The translations under genes and the position numbers were made by a program. This document shows positions 30,901-41,800 of a stretch of 64,000 nt of DNA, one piece after another. Origin of the DNA: Himantopus leucocephalus (Eukaryota > Chordata > Aves > Charadriiformes > Recurvirostridae); the NCBI GenBank assembly GCA_003993805.1, contig RSEF01000012.1:10646376-10710375 (forward strand), written 5' to 3'. The notes beneath the pieces are model-generated. The model searched no databases, was not told the DNA's origin, and saw only the letters and a program-made list of their open reading frames with translations. The number at the start of each line of letters is the position of its first letter. Positions within the stretch are counted from its first letter, which is position 1.

Positions 30901-33900
30901 TGGCCAGGAACCTGCCGGCTGCTCTCCGAGCCCCCTGCCAAGGACCACGGCGTCAGCTCCCTACCCCACTGCCCTCGCAGCCCACCCCCATTCCCATCCC
31001 ACAGTACCGTCCCTGCGGCTCCACACCACGCGGTAGGCAGTGGCTCCTGGCACACCGACCCAGGTGACACGGGCGACATTGCTCCTGGACGCCTGCACCT
31101 CCAGCTGGGACACCGTCCCCACCTGCTCGGGTGCTGTGACACCAAGAGGGCTGCTGTCACCCAGGCTCGCAGCAAGTGGCACCAGCCAGCAGTGATGGGC
31201 TGGGGGACACCTCACCTATCCGCCCCGTGGCAGTGACAGGTCTGCCCTCGCGGCCATCAACAATGGCCGAGACACCGACAGTGTAGACGATGCCAGCACG
31301 CAGCCCCTCGATGGTGAAGGCAGTGGGGTCAGCAGGGAGGAAGCGGGATTGCTCCAGACCTAGAAGAGACAGCCAGGATGGGAAGGGCTCCGGCACTGCC
31401 GCCACAGCATCCTGCAGTCACCACACTCACCATCGCTGCTTCGCCAGGTCAGCAGGTAGCCCCCGGCACCTGGCAGCCCTCGCCAGGTGACCCGCAGCTG
31501 GCTGGGACCGGCCTCCGTCACCCGCAGCTCCGAGATGCTGCCCACCACTGGGTACTCTGCAGCACCACATAGCACCACGATGTCACCTCGGGGTGCCCTG
31601 AGGGACCCTGCATCCACCCCAGCACCCCGAGGGCTGGTGGGGGGACAGAGGACAAATGCATACTGGGGGGGAATAACACAGTTCCAGGACTGTGGACGCG
31701 CCAAACCCCGGCGTGGACTCACTGAGGCGGATGGTGAGCGTGGTGGCACTGCCTTCCCTGCTGCCCACTAGCGCCGAGACACGCACCAGGTAGGTGATGC
31801 CCTCCCGGAGGTCACCCAGCTCCAGACCCGTCTGGCTGCCTGGGATGCGCCTCGTCCTCTCTGTGCCGTCTGTCAGGAGCGAGGTGGCCACAGACCCTCA
31901 GCACTAGCCGGCTGGGGTCCCCCTGGGTGCCGCCTGTGCCCCCACCTGCAGACTCACCCTGGTTGTTGCGCACCACCACTTTGTACTCGGTGGCACCGGG
32001 GACACCGGTCCAGCCCAACCGCACCCGCCTGCCCGACTCCTCGACGAGCCGCAAGTCTGACACGGCACCCACAGGTGCCTCCACGCCTGCGAGGGGACAT
32101 GGTGAGGCACGGCTAGAGCCATGCAGCCTGGACAGCATTGTCCCCATCCTCACCCTGGGCAGTGACCAGAGAGCTGGGGGGTCTCGTGGCCAAGGTGATC
32201 CCCAGACTGAGCAATGCCACGTGAGATGTCCCTCTGTCCCAATGACTTGGGAAGTTGAGGGAAAATCTAGGGGACCCACAGTGGTCACTCACCTGTCTGG
32301 AAGGTGGTGACAGGGGTGGCCACCTCCCCACCATCGTAAATTGTGTAGAGAGTGATGCGGTACTCGGTGCCCGGCTGCAGCCCCGTCAGCTGGTAGGTGT
32401 TGGCGCTGCTGGGGAGTGACACCGTCCTGGGTGGCTCTGGTCCTGCGGGGAGGGGAGGGTCACTGCCGGCTGCCAGCATGGGCGGTCTGTGGGGGCGACC
32501 AGGCACCCCAAGCCCACCTGTGGCTCTCTTCCACTCCAGGCGGTAGCCACGGGCATCACGGGTGCCAGTCCAGAGCACCTGGATGGACGTGGGGCCCAGG
32601 ATGTTGGTCCGCAGCGTCTGCTCTGCACCTGCCTCTGCAAGAGGGACCCTGTGGGCCAGGCTGCCCCGTGCCACTCTGCCACCGACCACCCACCCCAGTG
32701 TGTCCCTGGCCCCCGCACATGGCAGGGTGGGCAGCATCACCGTGGTGTGGGGCCACGGGGGATGGTCCCCACCCCATTCTATGGCAATGGCACCAGGGGT
32801 AAAGCCAGAGGCCAGTGGCAGGATGGCATCAATCATACCCACCACCTACCTGTCCTCTGCCGCGTGGTGGCTGTTGGCCCCTCCAGCTGCCCAAAGAGCG
32901 GAGCCACCGTCACCACGTAGTCAGTGTTGGGCTGCAGCCCCCCCAGTGCATGCGACGTCCGCCCAGCATCCAAGTCCACCCTGTGCCTGTCCTGCCCTGA
33001 GAGAGCCAGCGCAGCAGTCCCTTGGGGGGGTCTGTGCAGCACGTGCCAACACCCCCCTGCTGTCCCTCCTCCCTGGGGCCACCAGGGAAGTAAGCTCTGG
33101 GATGAGCACCTACCTGTGAGGGTCACCCAGGAGAGCCGGTAGCCCGTGGCACCGCTGACGGGCTGCCAGGCCAGCAGCATGCTCTGTGCTGAGACGTTGT
33201 GGACGGCCAAGTGTTGCACGCCCACCGGGCGCCCTGTGGGCGAGAGGTGCCCATCGCATCCCCCACACAACAGCGGGGCAGGGGGAAGCACCTTCACCTG
33301 CAAACCCACCTGCCCTGGGGGGGAGCAGCCCCCTTTTGCTCATGCATGCTGAACCGCACTGAGGTCACCGAGTGCAGCCCGCACCCAGGCGGCTCCTTCA
33401 AAGCACCCCCGCTCCAGCAAACTGGAGCTCAAACGCCTTCCTCTTAATGCCTTAAATACTTTCTGCAGGTTAAGGCTGCCTGGGGCAGCTGAAGGAATCG
33501 GTTTGCCAAAATTTGAGGTTTGTAAAGGTGTTGCCCTGGGGCCTCACCCCTGCTCCTGCCTGGCAATGCTTTCCACCATCCTTGCAGAAACCACACTTTC
33601 CTCCCAAAAAGCACAGTTCTTGAATNTTTTAAAAAAAAAAAAAAAAACCCTGCATATTTTTCCGTCGACATTTTTACGTCACGTGGGGAAAGCTCCAGCG
33701 GAAACACTCCCATAAGGCTAGGAAGGAGCTGGGAGAGTACATAGTGCTGCATCCCCTCCAGGAGCACCTTTTGGGGCTAGGAGCATCCCCTTGTAGCTGT
33801 GCTCACCTGCACCCCCATCCCGGCCCCCCTAGGCAGCAACGGGCCAGGCAGCCCCATCCCCATGGGGCATGGTGGCTGGAGGGGCATCCCTGTGCTGGGA

Positions 33901-36588
33901 ACTCCTCCCTGTCCCTGGCTGAGCACAGGACCGGGCGCGGTGCTTACGTGTCCGTGCGGTGACGGTGGCAGGGACGGCGGGCTGCTGCGCGTAGCGGGGC
34001 CGGAGCGTCACCACGTACTCGGTGTCGGGGCGCAGGTTGCTCAGCGTGGCCGACTGCGCGCTGGCCCCCAGGCTCTTCTCCTCGCCCTGGGCTGCTCCTG
34101 GGTGGGAGGCAGAGGGGGGGCAGGTGGGTGCGGGGGCACGGCATACGCCAGGCCTGGCAGGGAAAGGGTGTCCGCGGGCTGGCACCCTGCCCCGGGGATG
34201 CCAGGCGGTGCCAGGGGTGGGGAGCATGGGGTGAGGCTGGGAAGGCGGCCAGGGCAGGGGCACCCCCCGGAGCGCCCGGGGACAGGGAGGGGCTGCCAGG
34301 TGTGCGGCTCCAGCCCAGCGCCTGCCTGGGACGGGGGTCTGCCGCCCACCCCACCACCACCCCCCATGCAGCAACCGTGGGGGCACACGCACGCCTGCGC
34401 TCCCAGCTCCGGGCCGGGGCACACACCGGGCCCCCGGCCATCGTGCGCACTCAAGCACGCAGCCCGAGCCCTGCGCGCCAAAGCCTCCGGGTGTGGGAAC
34501 ACACACGCCGCCTCCATGCCTCTGCACGCACGCGTGCCCCACAGCCCGCGCACGAGCGCCGGCCACCACGCTGAAGGCAGGCGTGCACACACCCACGGTG
34601 CTCTCGGCATGCACCCCTGTGCATGCACCCCCCCTGTGCATGCACCCTGCCATGCAACCCCCTGCCATGTCCCGCCCGGCCCACGGGGCTGCACGAACAC
34701 AGGGCATCCATGCAGCACCGTCCCCTCACCTTGCAGGGTGTAGCTGAGGCTGTAGCCCTGGGGGGGCTCGGGGCCGGGCTGCCAGGCAAGCCGTAGGAAG
34801 GTCGGTCCAGTCTCCACCACGCGGAAATCCAGCACAGAGCCAGCGCGGCTCTCTGGGGACACACAGAGCCAGGGATGAGCCCCCAGCCCCGTGTGCTGCG
34901 GGAACCCAGCGCACGCCCGCATCCCCATGGCCATGGACACTCACGGGTGCGTGCTCGGCCGGACACCGACTCTCCGATGCTGTTGGCGTACTGGGCGGTG
35001 ACAGTGACCAGGTACTCCGTCCCCATGCGCAGCCCCCGCAGCACAGTGCTCGTCTCCCGTGGCCCCAGGCTCACCTGCGTAGGGACAATATCACCCCCTG
35101 GCCGTCCCCAGGCCACACATGGGGCCACCGGGGACCCGCAGGGACTCTGAGCAGGCAGGTGGGAGCACTCACCTCCTGCCTCTCTGCCACGATGGGCTGC
35201 CCCAGCCCTGTCAGCGGCACGCGCTGCACCCGGTAGCCAGTGACAGGGCCACTGGCCGCCGTCCAGCGGATCCGCAGCTGGTCAAGGCCCCGCTCCAGGA
35301 TCTCCAGGTTGGAGGGGCCGGCGTGGCTCGGCCCATCTGCGGCAGAGCACAGGCGCCATCAGCTCCAGGGTGCGTGGGGTCGGCGGGGAGAGCTTACTGG
35401 GGTGGCACAGCCACATACCAGGCAGGATGGGATGGCCAGGAGGGCATTTTGGGGAGAATGGGTGCTAAGGGTGCACCCAGGGTGAGCGCAGCCTGGCACC
35501 CAGCACCACTGGCACCCGTACCCCACATGGAAAAGGATGGGGGTCCATACCCAGTCGGCGCAGGGTGCCCCCAACACTTGTGCACACCCTGCGTGTCATC
35601 AGCGGCACCAGCGTCCCCAGCAGCTTGAAGTCACCAACGTAGAAGAAGAAGGCATCAGTGGGCATGGAGGCCACGCGGATCAGCTCCTTGTGGTCGGCAT
35701 TCTTGATCCCTGGCAGGGATGGAGAAGATGGGTGAGAGCAAGGACCCTGAACGCGGTGGGAGACCTCCTCACCCCGTGCTGAAGCCTCGCTCACCCACGG
35801 CAAAGACCTTGATGCCCTGGCTCTTCAGCTTTGCTGCCGGCCCCTCAGCATCATCCTGGGACTTGCCATCCGTGATAAGGATGCAGATCTGCAGGGCCAG
35901 GAGAGAGCCATGAGACCCAGCCCGGGGCGCACAGACCTGCTGCATCTTCCCCAGGTGTCCCCAGGGCCACTGCCCTATGTACCTGGGGGACCCCGGGCCG
36001 GAGCTGCGTGGGGCTGAAGAAGTTGTCAGAAACGTAGCGGAAGCCAGCACCGGTCCGTGTGTTGCCACCCTTGTAGCTCAGCTGCTGGATGGCCCTCCGG
36101 ACACTCATCCCATCAGTGTGCTGGGAGAAGGGGAACTCCACCCTGGGGGATGTGGGGGGACACGTCACCTCCCGGCCCTGCTGCCCCTCTGCCCCGCAGG
36201 ACCCCTCCCCGGGGCTCACCGCGGCTCGTCGCTGTACTGTGCCACGGCGAAGCGCACCGCCTTCTCGCCCACCACCTGCACGAAGGGTCCCACCAGTTCG
36301 TCCATGAAGGTGCGGACAGCACGGAAGTTGTTACGGCCGATGCTGGACGAGCCGTCCACCAGGAAGGCGATGTCAGCCTCCAGCACGTCCTCGCACACCG
36401 CTGTGGGGCAGTGACAGCACTCAGGGCACAGACTTGCACCACGGCACGGTGGTGCTGAGTCCCTCTCGCCCCCCCCCACCACGTGTGCCCGGTGTTCAGC
36501 ACCCACCTTGGCTCCTCTTCTGCGCCGTGGCAGCCGGGGGGCCCAGGAGCGTGGGGAGCACGGCAAGGAGCAGGAGCCAGCCGCTCAT
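6901..36588 (-). CDS. COL7A1: COL7A1, collagen alpha-1(VII) chain (whole gene, many exons)
   Basis: Homotrimeric collagen of anchoring fibrils, which fasten epithelial basement membranes to the underlying stroma. The start ATG is at 36588-36586 and the stop TAA at 6903-6901. Domain order on the minus strand is signal peptide, vWA1, nine FNIII repeats, vWA2, Gly-X-Y helix with a central hinge, and NC2 with a Kunitz domain, the same as human COL7A1. Diagnostic matches include VDGSSSIG, the FNIII series, the hinge peptide ALGIK, the NC2 segments [14 protein letters not shown] and EVPVLQLSH, and PCSLPLDEG. Exon phases checked from the NC1 exons, and again from the last helix exon to the stop, keep one frame. 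The introns are short. Anomalies: two single-N duplications sit in introns (7.5-7.9 and 23.06-23.34 kb), and the canonical C-proteinase site is missing. The identification is essentially certain; single splice ends may be off by a base. Confidence 0.97.
7089..7268 (-). other. COL7A1: COL7A1 Kunitz domain exon
   Basis: One exon encodes [33 protein letters not shown] and [13 protein letters not shown], with the six cysteines of a Kunitz/BPTI fold in the right spacing. The residue after the second cysteine, the usual P1 position, is Gln, not Lys or Arg, so trypsin-type inhibition is not expected. The human domain likewise lacks a basic P1. Confidence 0.95.
7485..7909. repeat. 212-bp direct duplication around one N (probable assembly artefact)
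   Basis: Copies at 7485-7696 and 7698-7909 are each 212 bp, separated by the single N at 7697, and differ at only a few positions (for example GACCACGAG versus GACCAGGAG and AAACGTG versus AAATGTG). It lies in a COL7A1 intron next to the Kunitz exon. Equal length, near identity and a one-N joint are what overlapping contig ends or two haplotypes placed side by side would give. Confidence 0.9.
8379..8440. repeat. CA microsatellite in a COL7A1 intron
   Basis: Runs of CACACA with CACGCACG interruptions, the longest pure run being about 20 bases near 8410-8430. It is a simple sequence repeat in the intron between two NC2 exons. Confidence 0.9.
9968..18843 (-). other. COL7A1: COL7A1 triple helix, C-terminal half (exons)
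   Basis: About 41 short exons of Gly-X-Y repeats, most 36-120 bases. Approximate left ends of exons: 9968, 10103, 10539, 10943, 11103, 11245, 11505, 11647, 11810, 11942, 12459, 12887, 13032, 13195, 13303, 13519, 13831, 14094, 14300, 14563, 14757, 14917, 15142, 15317, 15483, 15640, 15808, 15998, 16123, 16341, 16613, 16838, 17158, 17312, 17474, 17602, 17815, 18024, 18266, 18500, 18629. The last helical exon (9968-10021) reads [12 protein letters not shown] and joins in frame to NC2. The exon near 10539-10655 reads [20 protein letters not shown], almost the same as human. Short imperfections in the repeat are present, as is usual in collagen VII. Confidence 0.85.
12250..12405 (-). mobile_element. 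CR1 retroposon 3' fragment
   Basis: The plus strand reads TCACAGAATCACAGAATGGT, then GGGTTGGAAGGGACCTCTGG and AGATCACCTAGTCCAACCCC, the well-known 3' end of avian CR1 LINEs in reverse. The octamer ATTCTGTG is therefore at the left (3') end. The fragment is truncated at its 5' side within about 160 bases. It lies in a COL7A1 intron and is the best evidence that the host is a bird. Confidence 0.95.
19006..19349 (-). other. COL7A1: COL7A1 helix hinge (non-collagenous interruption)
   Basis: Exon 19349-19314 encodes [12 protein letters not shown] and exon 19137-19006 encodes [20 protein letters not shown], then [10 protein letters not shown], after which Gly-X-Y resumes. This is the long interruption near the middle of the collagen VII helix (human NVDRLLETAGIK ... 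SSGSFLPVPERR). It gives the molecule flexibility and is the protease-sensitive spot in mammals. Confidence 0.9.
23060..23338. repeat. 138-bp direct duplication around one N (probable assembly artefact)
   Basis: Copies at 23060-23197 and 23201-23338, each 138 bp, flank the single N at 23198 and differ at about five positions (CACGTGGGG versus CATGTGGGG, CCCGTGGAG versus CCCATGGAG, CAACGGGGTGTG versus CAATGGGGTATG). It lies wholly in a COL7A1 intron and has the same signature as the duplication at 7485-7909. Confidence 0.88.
27492..27551. repeat. GGGAT pentanucleotide repeat
   Basis: About eleven tandem GGGAT units with two substitutions (GGAAC, GGGAC), in a COL7A1 intron. Simple sequence repeat, likely length-polymorphic. 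Confidence 0.95.
28788..29738 (-). other. COL7A1: COL7A1 second vWA domain and linker to the helix
   Basis: Exons 29738-29602 ([20 protein letters not shown]), 29522-29396, 29316-29174, 29101-28941 ([20 protein letters not shown]) and linker 28835-28788 ([14 protein letters not shown]). The metal-binding DxSxS motif is degenerate (VHGTRDSS), as in human (PHATQDN), so this domain is not expected to bind a metal the usual way. The linker carries the cysteine pair before the helix. Phases are consistent apart from a one-base uncertainty at 29174. Confidence 0.92.
33611..33650. other. Single N beside a poly-A run
   Basis: N at 33626, then TTTT and about 17 A, in the COL7A1 intron between FN2 and FN3. 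An unresolved base next to a homopolymer, with no duplicated flank. Confidence 0.8.
34098..34729. other. COL7A1 intron rich in alternating purine-pyrimidine sequence and a 15-bp repeat
   Basis: The intron inside FN2 (between its two exons) is unusually long for this part of the gene. It is rich in CACACGCACGC-type runs near 34380-34560, and has a short tandem CTGTGCATGCACCCC repeat near 34610-34660. No coding segment is seen. Confidence 0.7.
35551..36400 (-). other. COL7A1: COL7A1 first vWA domain
   Basis: Exons 36400-36220, 36142-35983, 35888-35795 and 35709-35551. The frame reads [20 protein letters not shown] ... [20 protein letters not shown] ... [12 protein letters not shown] ... [14 protein letters not shown] ... 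[11 protein letters not shown]. The metal-site motif DxSxS (DGSSS) is intact, unlike in the second vWA domain. The joins agree in phase (1, 2, 0, 1, 1). Mammalian vWA1 and flanks are major autoantigen regions. Confidence 0.95.
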
Positions 36589-36597
36589 CCTGGGAGC
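36507..36597 (-). other. COL7A1: COL7A1 signal-peptide exon
   Basis: ATG at 36588-36586, then [20 protein letters not shown] and TAQ, a classical signal peptide. It ends at a donor (CCAAG|GTGGGT) at 36507 in phase 1. Nine bases before the ATG is a good acceptor (ctctcctgcag|GCTCCCAGG, exon from 36597), so the translated part may begin in a second exon preceded by a noncoding one. Confidence 0.9.
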
Positions 36598-36699
36598 CTG
36601 CAGGAGAGGATGCTGCCACCACCGTCCCACACCAGCGGCTGGCCTGTGTCTGGCCAGGTGGGCGCAGTGCCGGTGGCTGTCCCGTGGCATGGCACTGGC

Positions 36700-37520
36700 T
36701 GGTGGTGGTGCCGGGCGTGGGAGGGCATGGTCGCGTGGATGCCCCATGCCGGCCAGCGCCTGGCCCCGCTCCAGCCCTCCCCATGCAGCCTGGCCGGACC
36801 TGGCCCATGGCCCCGCTCGCTGCCCGATGCCCGGGTGAGCTGTGGCCCGGCTGGTGGGCGGCTGCCAGCCCCGGGTGCAGGGCGTGCGCGGGCTCTTGCC
36901 TCCACAAGCCTTTCCCGCTGCCTCCCGCCTGCCTGCTCCATGCCTCGGCACCGGCAGCGGCTCACCCTGGCTGCTCCTCCTGCCCACCGGTCCCCCTGCC
37001 CGCAGGGGCTCCCCGCCACCCCAAGAAGGGTGGCAAAATCGGGGTGCTCTAGGGCAGCGGGGAGCCAGGGTGGGCAAACCCTGCCCGCAAACCCCCACGC
37101 CACGCCGCTTCCCACGCACACGGCTGCGGGGGCTGGAGCGGGGACGGACGGACGGACGGACAACACACACCCGGCCTGACACCACTGTGATGGCCGCGCC
37201 GGGTCTCAGCCCGAGCGCGGTCCGGCCCGGGCTGAACTCAGGAGGTGCGAGTCCGGCAACCGGGGAGGGGCGGCCGAGCGCCCACGGGTGTCCCCGTGGG
37301 AGGTTCGCTCCTGCCTCGCAGCGACCCCCCGCCTGCAGCGGGACNCCCCCCCCCCCCCCCCGCCGCCCCTTCCCCGGCCGCAGGCACTCACCCACCGCCC
37401 CCCGCGGGGCTGCACCGCTCCGCACCGCTCCGCACCGCTCCGCTCCGCGCCGAGCCGAGCCGAGCTCAGGCGGTGCCGCCGCCGAGCGGCCCCCGGCGCT
37501 CCCGCCCCTTTATTGAGGGC
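36700..37520 (-). promoter_or_regulatory. COL7A1: COL7A1 promoter/CpG-rich region with possible noncoding exon
   Basis: CpG-rich sequence with GC boxes. On the minus strand CTCAATAAAGGGGCGGGAGC near 37500-37520 could serve as a TATA-like element beside a GC box. A strong donor GGTGG|GTGAGT at about 37392 would end a noncoding exon of about 100 bases, joining the acceptor at 36597. Also present are a GGAC tetranucleotide run near 37140-37160, a CCGCACCGCT tandem run near 37420-37440, and a poly-C run with one N at 37345. Transcription start and exon are inferred. Confidence 0.5.
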
Positions 37521-38663
37521 GGCCCGGAGCGCGGTGCCGGGGTTTGGGGGGGGCGGGGGACGAGGGAAACGGGAGCGCCACGGCTCCCGCCCAGCCCGGC
37601 CCCCCCAAAAAGGGCTTTTCCCACTCGCTCCCCGGGGAGAGGAGGAAAGAGGCTTTTTGGGCTGTTCCCCCACCCACCAAAGTGCTACTTCTTGGGTCGC
37701 CCGTCGGCTGCACCCCAGGGGTCCGGGATGGGGACAGGGTTGGGCAGAAGGGGGTTGGACACCCCCCTGCCCCCGGGAAGGGTTTCTGCTGGGCTTGCAA
37801 TGGCAGCCCCGGTGAGGCTCAGGGTAGTTTTCCCTCCGGCATCTCCATCCTCCATGTCCTGGGAACGTGGTCAGGATCTGACTGCATATCTCCATCCATC
37901 CCGGGGGAATGTGTCCCCAGGAACCTCAGGCATGCTTGGCCCTGGGCAGAGCTGGACAGAGCTGCCATGGGGACCCGAGCCCCTGGCCCCCTCTGGGTTA
38001 GAGCCTGGCTCTAAGCACCAGCCCTGGGAAGGACAATGGTGGTGGAAAAGTGCTGCTCCCCGCACCAGTGCAGCTCCCACAAGGCTGCAAGACAACAGAG
38101 CCTCAGCCAGGACCTTTCCTGCACCCACAGCTCACGGTACGCATCACGTATGACCTTAGCATCCATGGCTCAAGGATGGGGACTGCCCTAGAGCCAGCTG
38201 TGGGACATCCTCCTGTTCTGGACACCATCTCCCAGCATCCACCAGAGCAGGCTGGTGGCCGAGAGCTACCCCAGAGCTGGAGAAACATGCTGAAAAGCCA
38301 CTGGTGGTGTGACTGTGGTTGGTGGGAGGAGGCAAAAGGGAGAGGATGCCCGTCAAGGCGTGCAGGGACCCCATGCTGCCTTGGCCTCACTCCCTGCCTG
38401 CCCAGCGACTGGTGGGACTGTCCCCTGGGGCTCATCCTCACCCCAGGGTGCACCCCTGACCCTCAGGGTGGCCCTCGCCCCCAGGGCACCCTGTGAGGCC
38501 ACACTGCTCCTTGGGACACATCATTCTGCACCCCAACCTCCCCGCTGGTGCCTGTGCTCACCCGGTGCTGACCCTGGCTCATGGCCCCAGCACGAGCCCT
38601 GTGCCACCTCTCCTCTGTCCTCTTGGTCACCCCACATCCCCCTGTCCCCAGCACCCCGCGTAC

Positions 38664-38853
38664 CTGTGCCCTCCTGGCCGCTGGCCCAGGGGCTCCCCTC
38701 TGGCTCCTGGCGGGGCAGCAGGCAGGTCCGGGGGCATCTTCCTGCGGGCAGCGAGGGGAGCGATAGCGGGGGTCCCTGGGGCCCAGGGCCACCTCACAGC
38801 TGGGGGCCCGGGGCAGGGCCACCTGCCACCGAGCAAAGATGCTCCAGGGCCGG
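38664..38853 (-). other. Exon-like open segment, unidentified
   Basis: A minus-strand stretch of 190 bases bounded by an acceptor (cctgcag|CCGGCC) and a donor (CACAG|GTACGC). One frame stays open and reads RPWSIFARWQVALPRAPSCE, VALGPRDPRYRSPRCPQ and onwards. I do not recognise it. GC-rich DNA often gives such frames by chance, so this is weak. If real it could be an upstream exon of COL7A1 or part of an undescribed gene. Confidence 0.15.
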
Positions 38854-41800
38854 CTGCAGGCAACTTTCCCAGGCACACACTGTTCCCAAGCAGGGGAGGA
38901 GCAGCGATGCCCCCACTCTTCTTAAAGGCGCAGCAAGCAGTGCATCCCCTCTTCGTTAGCCCTCCTCTCGTTAGACCCCAGTCCCGGCCCCCAAACCTGG
39001 CCGGCCAGCTCCAAAGTTCACCGTGGCCGCGGGTTTCCCCCTGCCCACCCTCTGTGGGTGCGGCCGTGGGTCCAGCATCCCCAGGTCAGGACCGTCCCCA
39101 AACCCTCCTCCCACCAGAGCTCACTTAATGAAGGCAGGGCGGCCTGTCCCAATTAGACAAGGGGCTTCGTTAAACAGGGAGCGGAGGGGTCTGCCAAGGG
39201 CTCTGTGGCTGGCCCCGGGCCCGGAGCTGGCGGAGCAGCCCCACGGTGCGGTGCCGGCAGCAGGGCACGGGCGGCCGGGGGTCACGCCGGCTAACAGGGG
39301 CAGAGATGGGGTGAGCGTTGCCCAGAGGGCACTGCAGGCAGAGACACCAGGGCAGTGATGCTTTGCAGCCGTGCTGGGGACTCTGCCTGCCTCCCCAGCC
39401 CCTGGGAATGTGGCAGGCACTGGTGTGGGGTGGTCCCCAAACCCCACTCACCCACAGGCAGCCCTGCAGCCCAGGAGCATCTTGAGCATCTTGCCACCAG
39501 CATCCCCCTTGCATTGACATTGGAGGGAGGCATGAAGGGGTGCTGGGTCCCCAAAATCAGAGTGCCTCCCCCTCCACAGTGTTTCTTAACTCATCCCCAC
39601 ATACCAGGACGGGGGAAGGAATCTGCGGCCCGGGGCGCGGGACGGTGCTGCCTCGGCAGAGGGAGAGCACCAGGTGTGAGTGACTCACGCAGCCGCCCCA
39701 TACCGCTGCATGCCAGTCCCTCCAGGAACATCCCGAAAAGCTGTCGGCCCTCTGCTAAGCCTGGTGGGCTGGCAGACACCGGTCCTTATTCCCACAGCCC
39801 AGGCTTGGGGTTCCCCATCTCCTGGGCAGCTCGGCCCCGAAGCACATTGACTCCTCTCCACTGACACTGATCAAAGCTTGCAAGGCTGACCCTAACCCCA
39901 GACTTTCGCCCTTGTCTACCCTGTGCATGCCATCCTGGTCCCCAAATGCCACTCGCCAGCTAGCCATGCGCCCCCATGGCACAGTCTCTGCTGCCCCATA
40001 AGTCTCAGACCACAAGAAGCCCCAAAACATGTCCCCAGATCTCACCAGCCCTGGTCCCTGCAGAGCAGTGCCCTGGGCTGTGGGCATGGGGGGAGCACCA
40101 GCTCCGAGCCCTGCAGAGGTTCACGCCACCCCCAGGAATTGGAGCCCCCCGGTTTGAGAGTGGGCACGTGGGAAGCACCAGGGCTGAGCCTCTCTCTGCC
40201 CTGCACTTGCCAGCCGGGCGGCCTCACCACTGCCTTAGAGGGAAACAAGAGGAAAATCTGTTTTCTTCAGCCCCAGGTGAAGTTTCAGCTCTGCGTTGGG
40301 TGGCAGGAAAGATGAGTCATGCAGCACAGTGAGACGCGTGCCGGGCTGCAGAGCCAGCTGCGGTCCCGGTGCCTTGGGTCCCATGCCCCATCGTCTGCCC
40401 ACCCTCTCCACATCCCGCAGCCGCTGCCATCGGTGCTGATCCATCACGGGCTGGGATTCAGCACAACCCTTACAGGATTTTAGTTTCCTGGTCCTACAGC
40501 GGTCGGGCAGCGCTCCCTACTCCAGCACGGCATGGGCATCCCCAGCCAGCAGGGATGCACAGGGCAGCTCCAGGGCTGCCGGAAGGGAGCTTCCCCATCT
40601 CCGGGCCCTCTTAAATTTGGGGGCTTTTAGGCGGAGGCAAGCAACGGGGGGGCTGGCGCCGAGGCGGGTGAGGGAAGGAGGAGCTGGCCACAGGGGGAAC
40701 CTCGCCCGCCGCAGGGGCCAGTTGGGACATGCTCCAGGAATGTCTCCCAGCACCAGCCACCACCAGCTCTGCGCTGCGGCACTCAGCCGCCCTCCCCCGG
40801 CATCCCAGGAAGGAGGCCTGTGGACCCCCACCACCATAACCAGCCAGCTCGGGGAGAACGCTGCAAGGGCCAGCATCATGCTCACAGTGCAGCCTAGGGG
40901 ACCCCCGTGACACCCCGCAAGGCTCCCCAGCAAGCCCAGGGGACACAAAATGGGACAGGGAGAGGAACTGGCCACCCCTTACCTCCTGCTAACCTGCCCC
41001 GAGGGGTTTGGGGTGGGAGGTGGCTGTGCCAGCCCTCCAGGCTGCATTTCACAAGGGGAATAGGCAGCAGGTCCCCAGCTCCCCTGTGCCGGAGGGGACA
41101 CCTCACAGCACCCCCCATCCTGCTGCTGCCCAAAGCCACATCCCTGCAAGCAAAGTATCACAGGAGGGTGAAGCCACGACGGGCGAGCTGCCCTCTCTGC
41201 CCAGTGGCTCTGGGGATGCCCAAAGCGAGGGGGATGCTCTGGGCTGCAGGGACCACAGTGGGTGCTGCAGCAGCAGCAGAGAGGGTCTCGTGGGTGAAGG
41301 ACAATGGAGGCAAGTGGTCCCACTGCAGCCAGGCTCGGGGTCAGGCTGAGCCCGCTGTGCCCCCATTCCAGGACTCCCTGTGGGGCAGGCGCGTGCCCCG
41401 GCTCCCCCCACAGCTGCGGAGGAGGGATGGGAAGTTTTTCCTGCCCATAAACTGTTGTGTCTGGAGGCCGCTGCCGGCACGGCCGCACACCAGCATCTCA
41501 CGAAGCTGCACTGGACTGCAGCCAGGCCCCCGCTGTCCACACAGACAGGACTCAGGCAGGGAATGGTGACACCGTGGGGATGTGACTTCCCCTTGGCCGA
41601 CTCAGACAGGAGAAGACAGCCCTGATCAGGCTGACCGCGGAAGCCAGGCTGGCTCTCAGGGACAGCGAGGGAGGGGAAAGCCAGGCACCGCCAGGGCTCT
41701 GCCGAGGGCTGGGGGTGCTTTGCAACAGCACAGGGCCAATGTGCCAGAAAGGGAGAGCGATGGTAGGGACAGCAGTGGGATGAGGAGCCAGCAGTACTGT

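Larger units (their letters stand above)
29817..35336 (-). other. COL7A1: COL7A1 nine fibronectin type III repeats
   Basis: Each repeat is encoded by two exons. FN1 35336-35173 and 35074-34945; FN2 34852-34730 and 34097-33948; FN3 33233-33114 and 32996-32850; FN4 32634-32518 and 32442-32293; FN5 32086-31958 and 31869-31723; FN6 31556-31431 and 31359-31216; FN7 31133-31008 and 30934-30788; FN8 30707-30579 and 30498-30352; FN9 30172-30050 and 29963-29817. From the second exon of FN1 onward all joins are phase 1. Typical signatures such as [15 protein letters not shown] and [12 protein letters not shown] are present. The count equals the human one, and FN1 ([24 protein letters not shown]) and FN4 are especially alike. 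These repeats belong to NC1, which binds laminin-332 and collagens in mammals. Confidence 0.95.

Noticed and set aside
36842..37516. Long overlapping frames on both strands over the COL7A1 CpG region
   Set aside because: They cross an unresolved N in a poly-C run and consist of Pro/Arg/Ala-rich translation of CpG-rich DNA on either strand, typical of noncoding promoter sequence.
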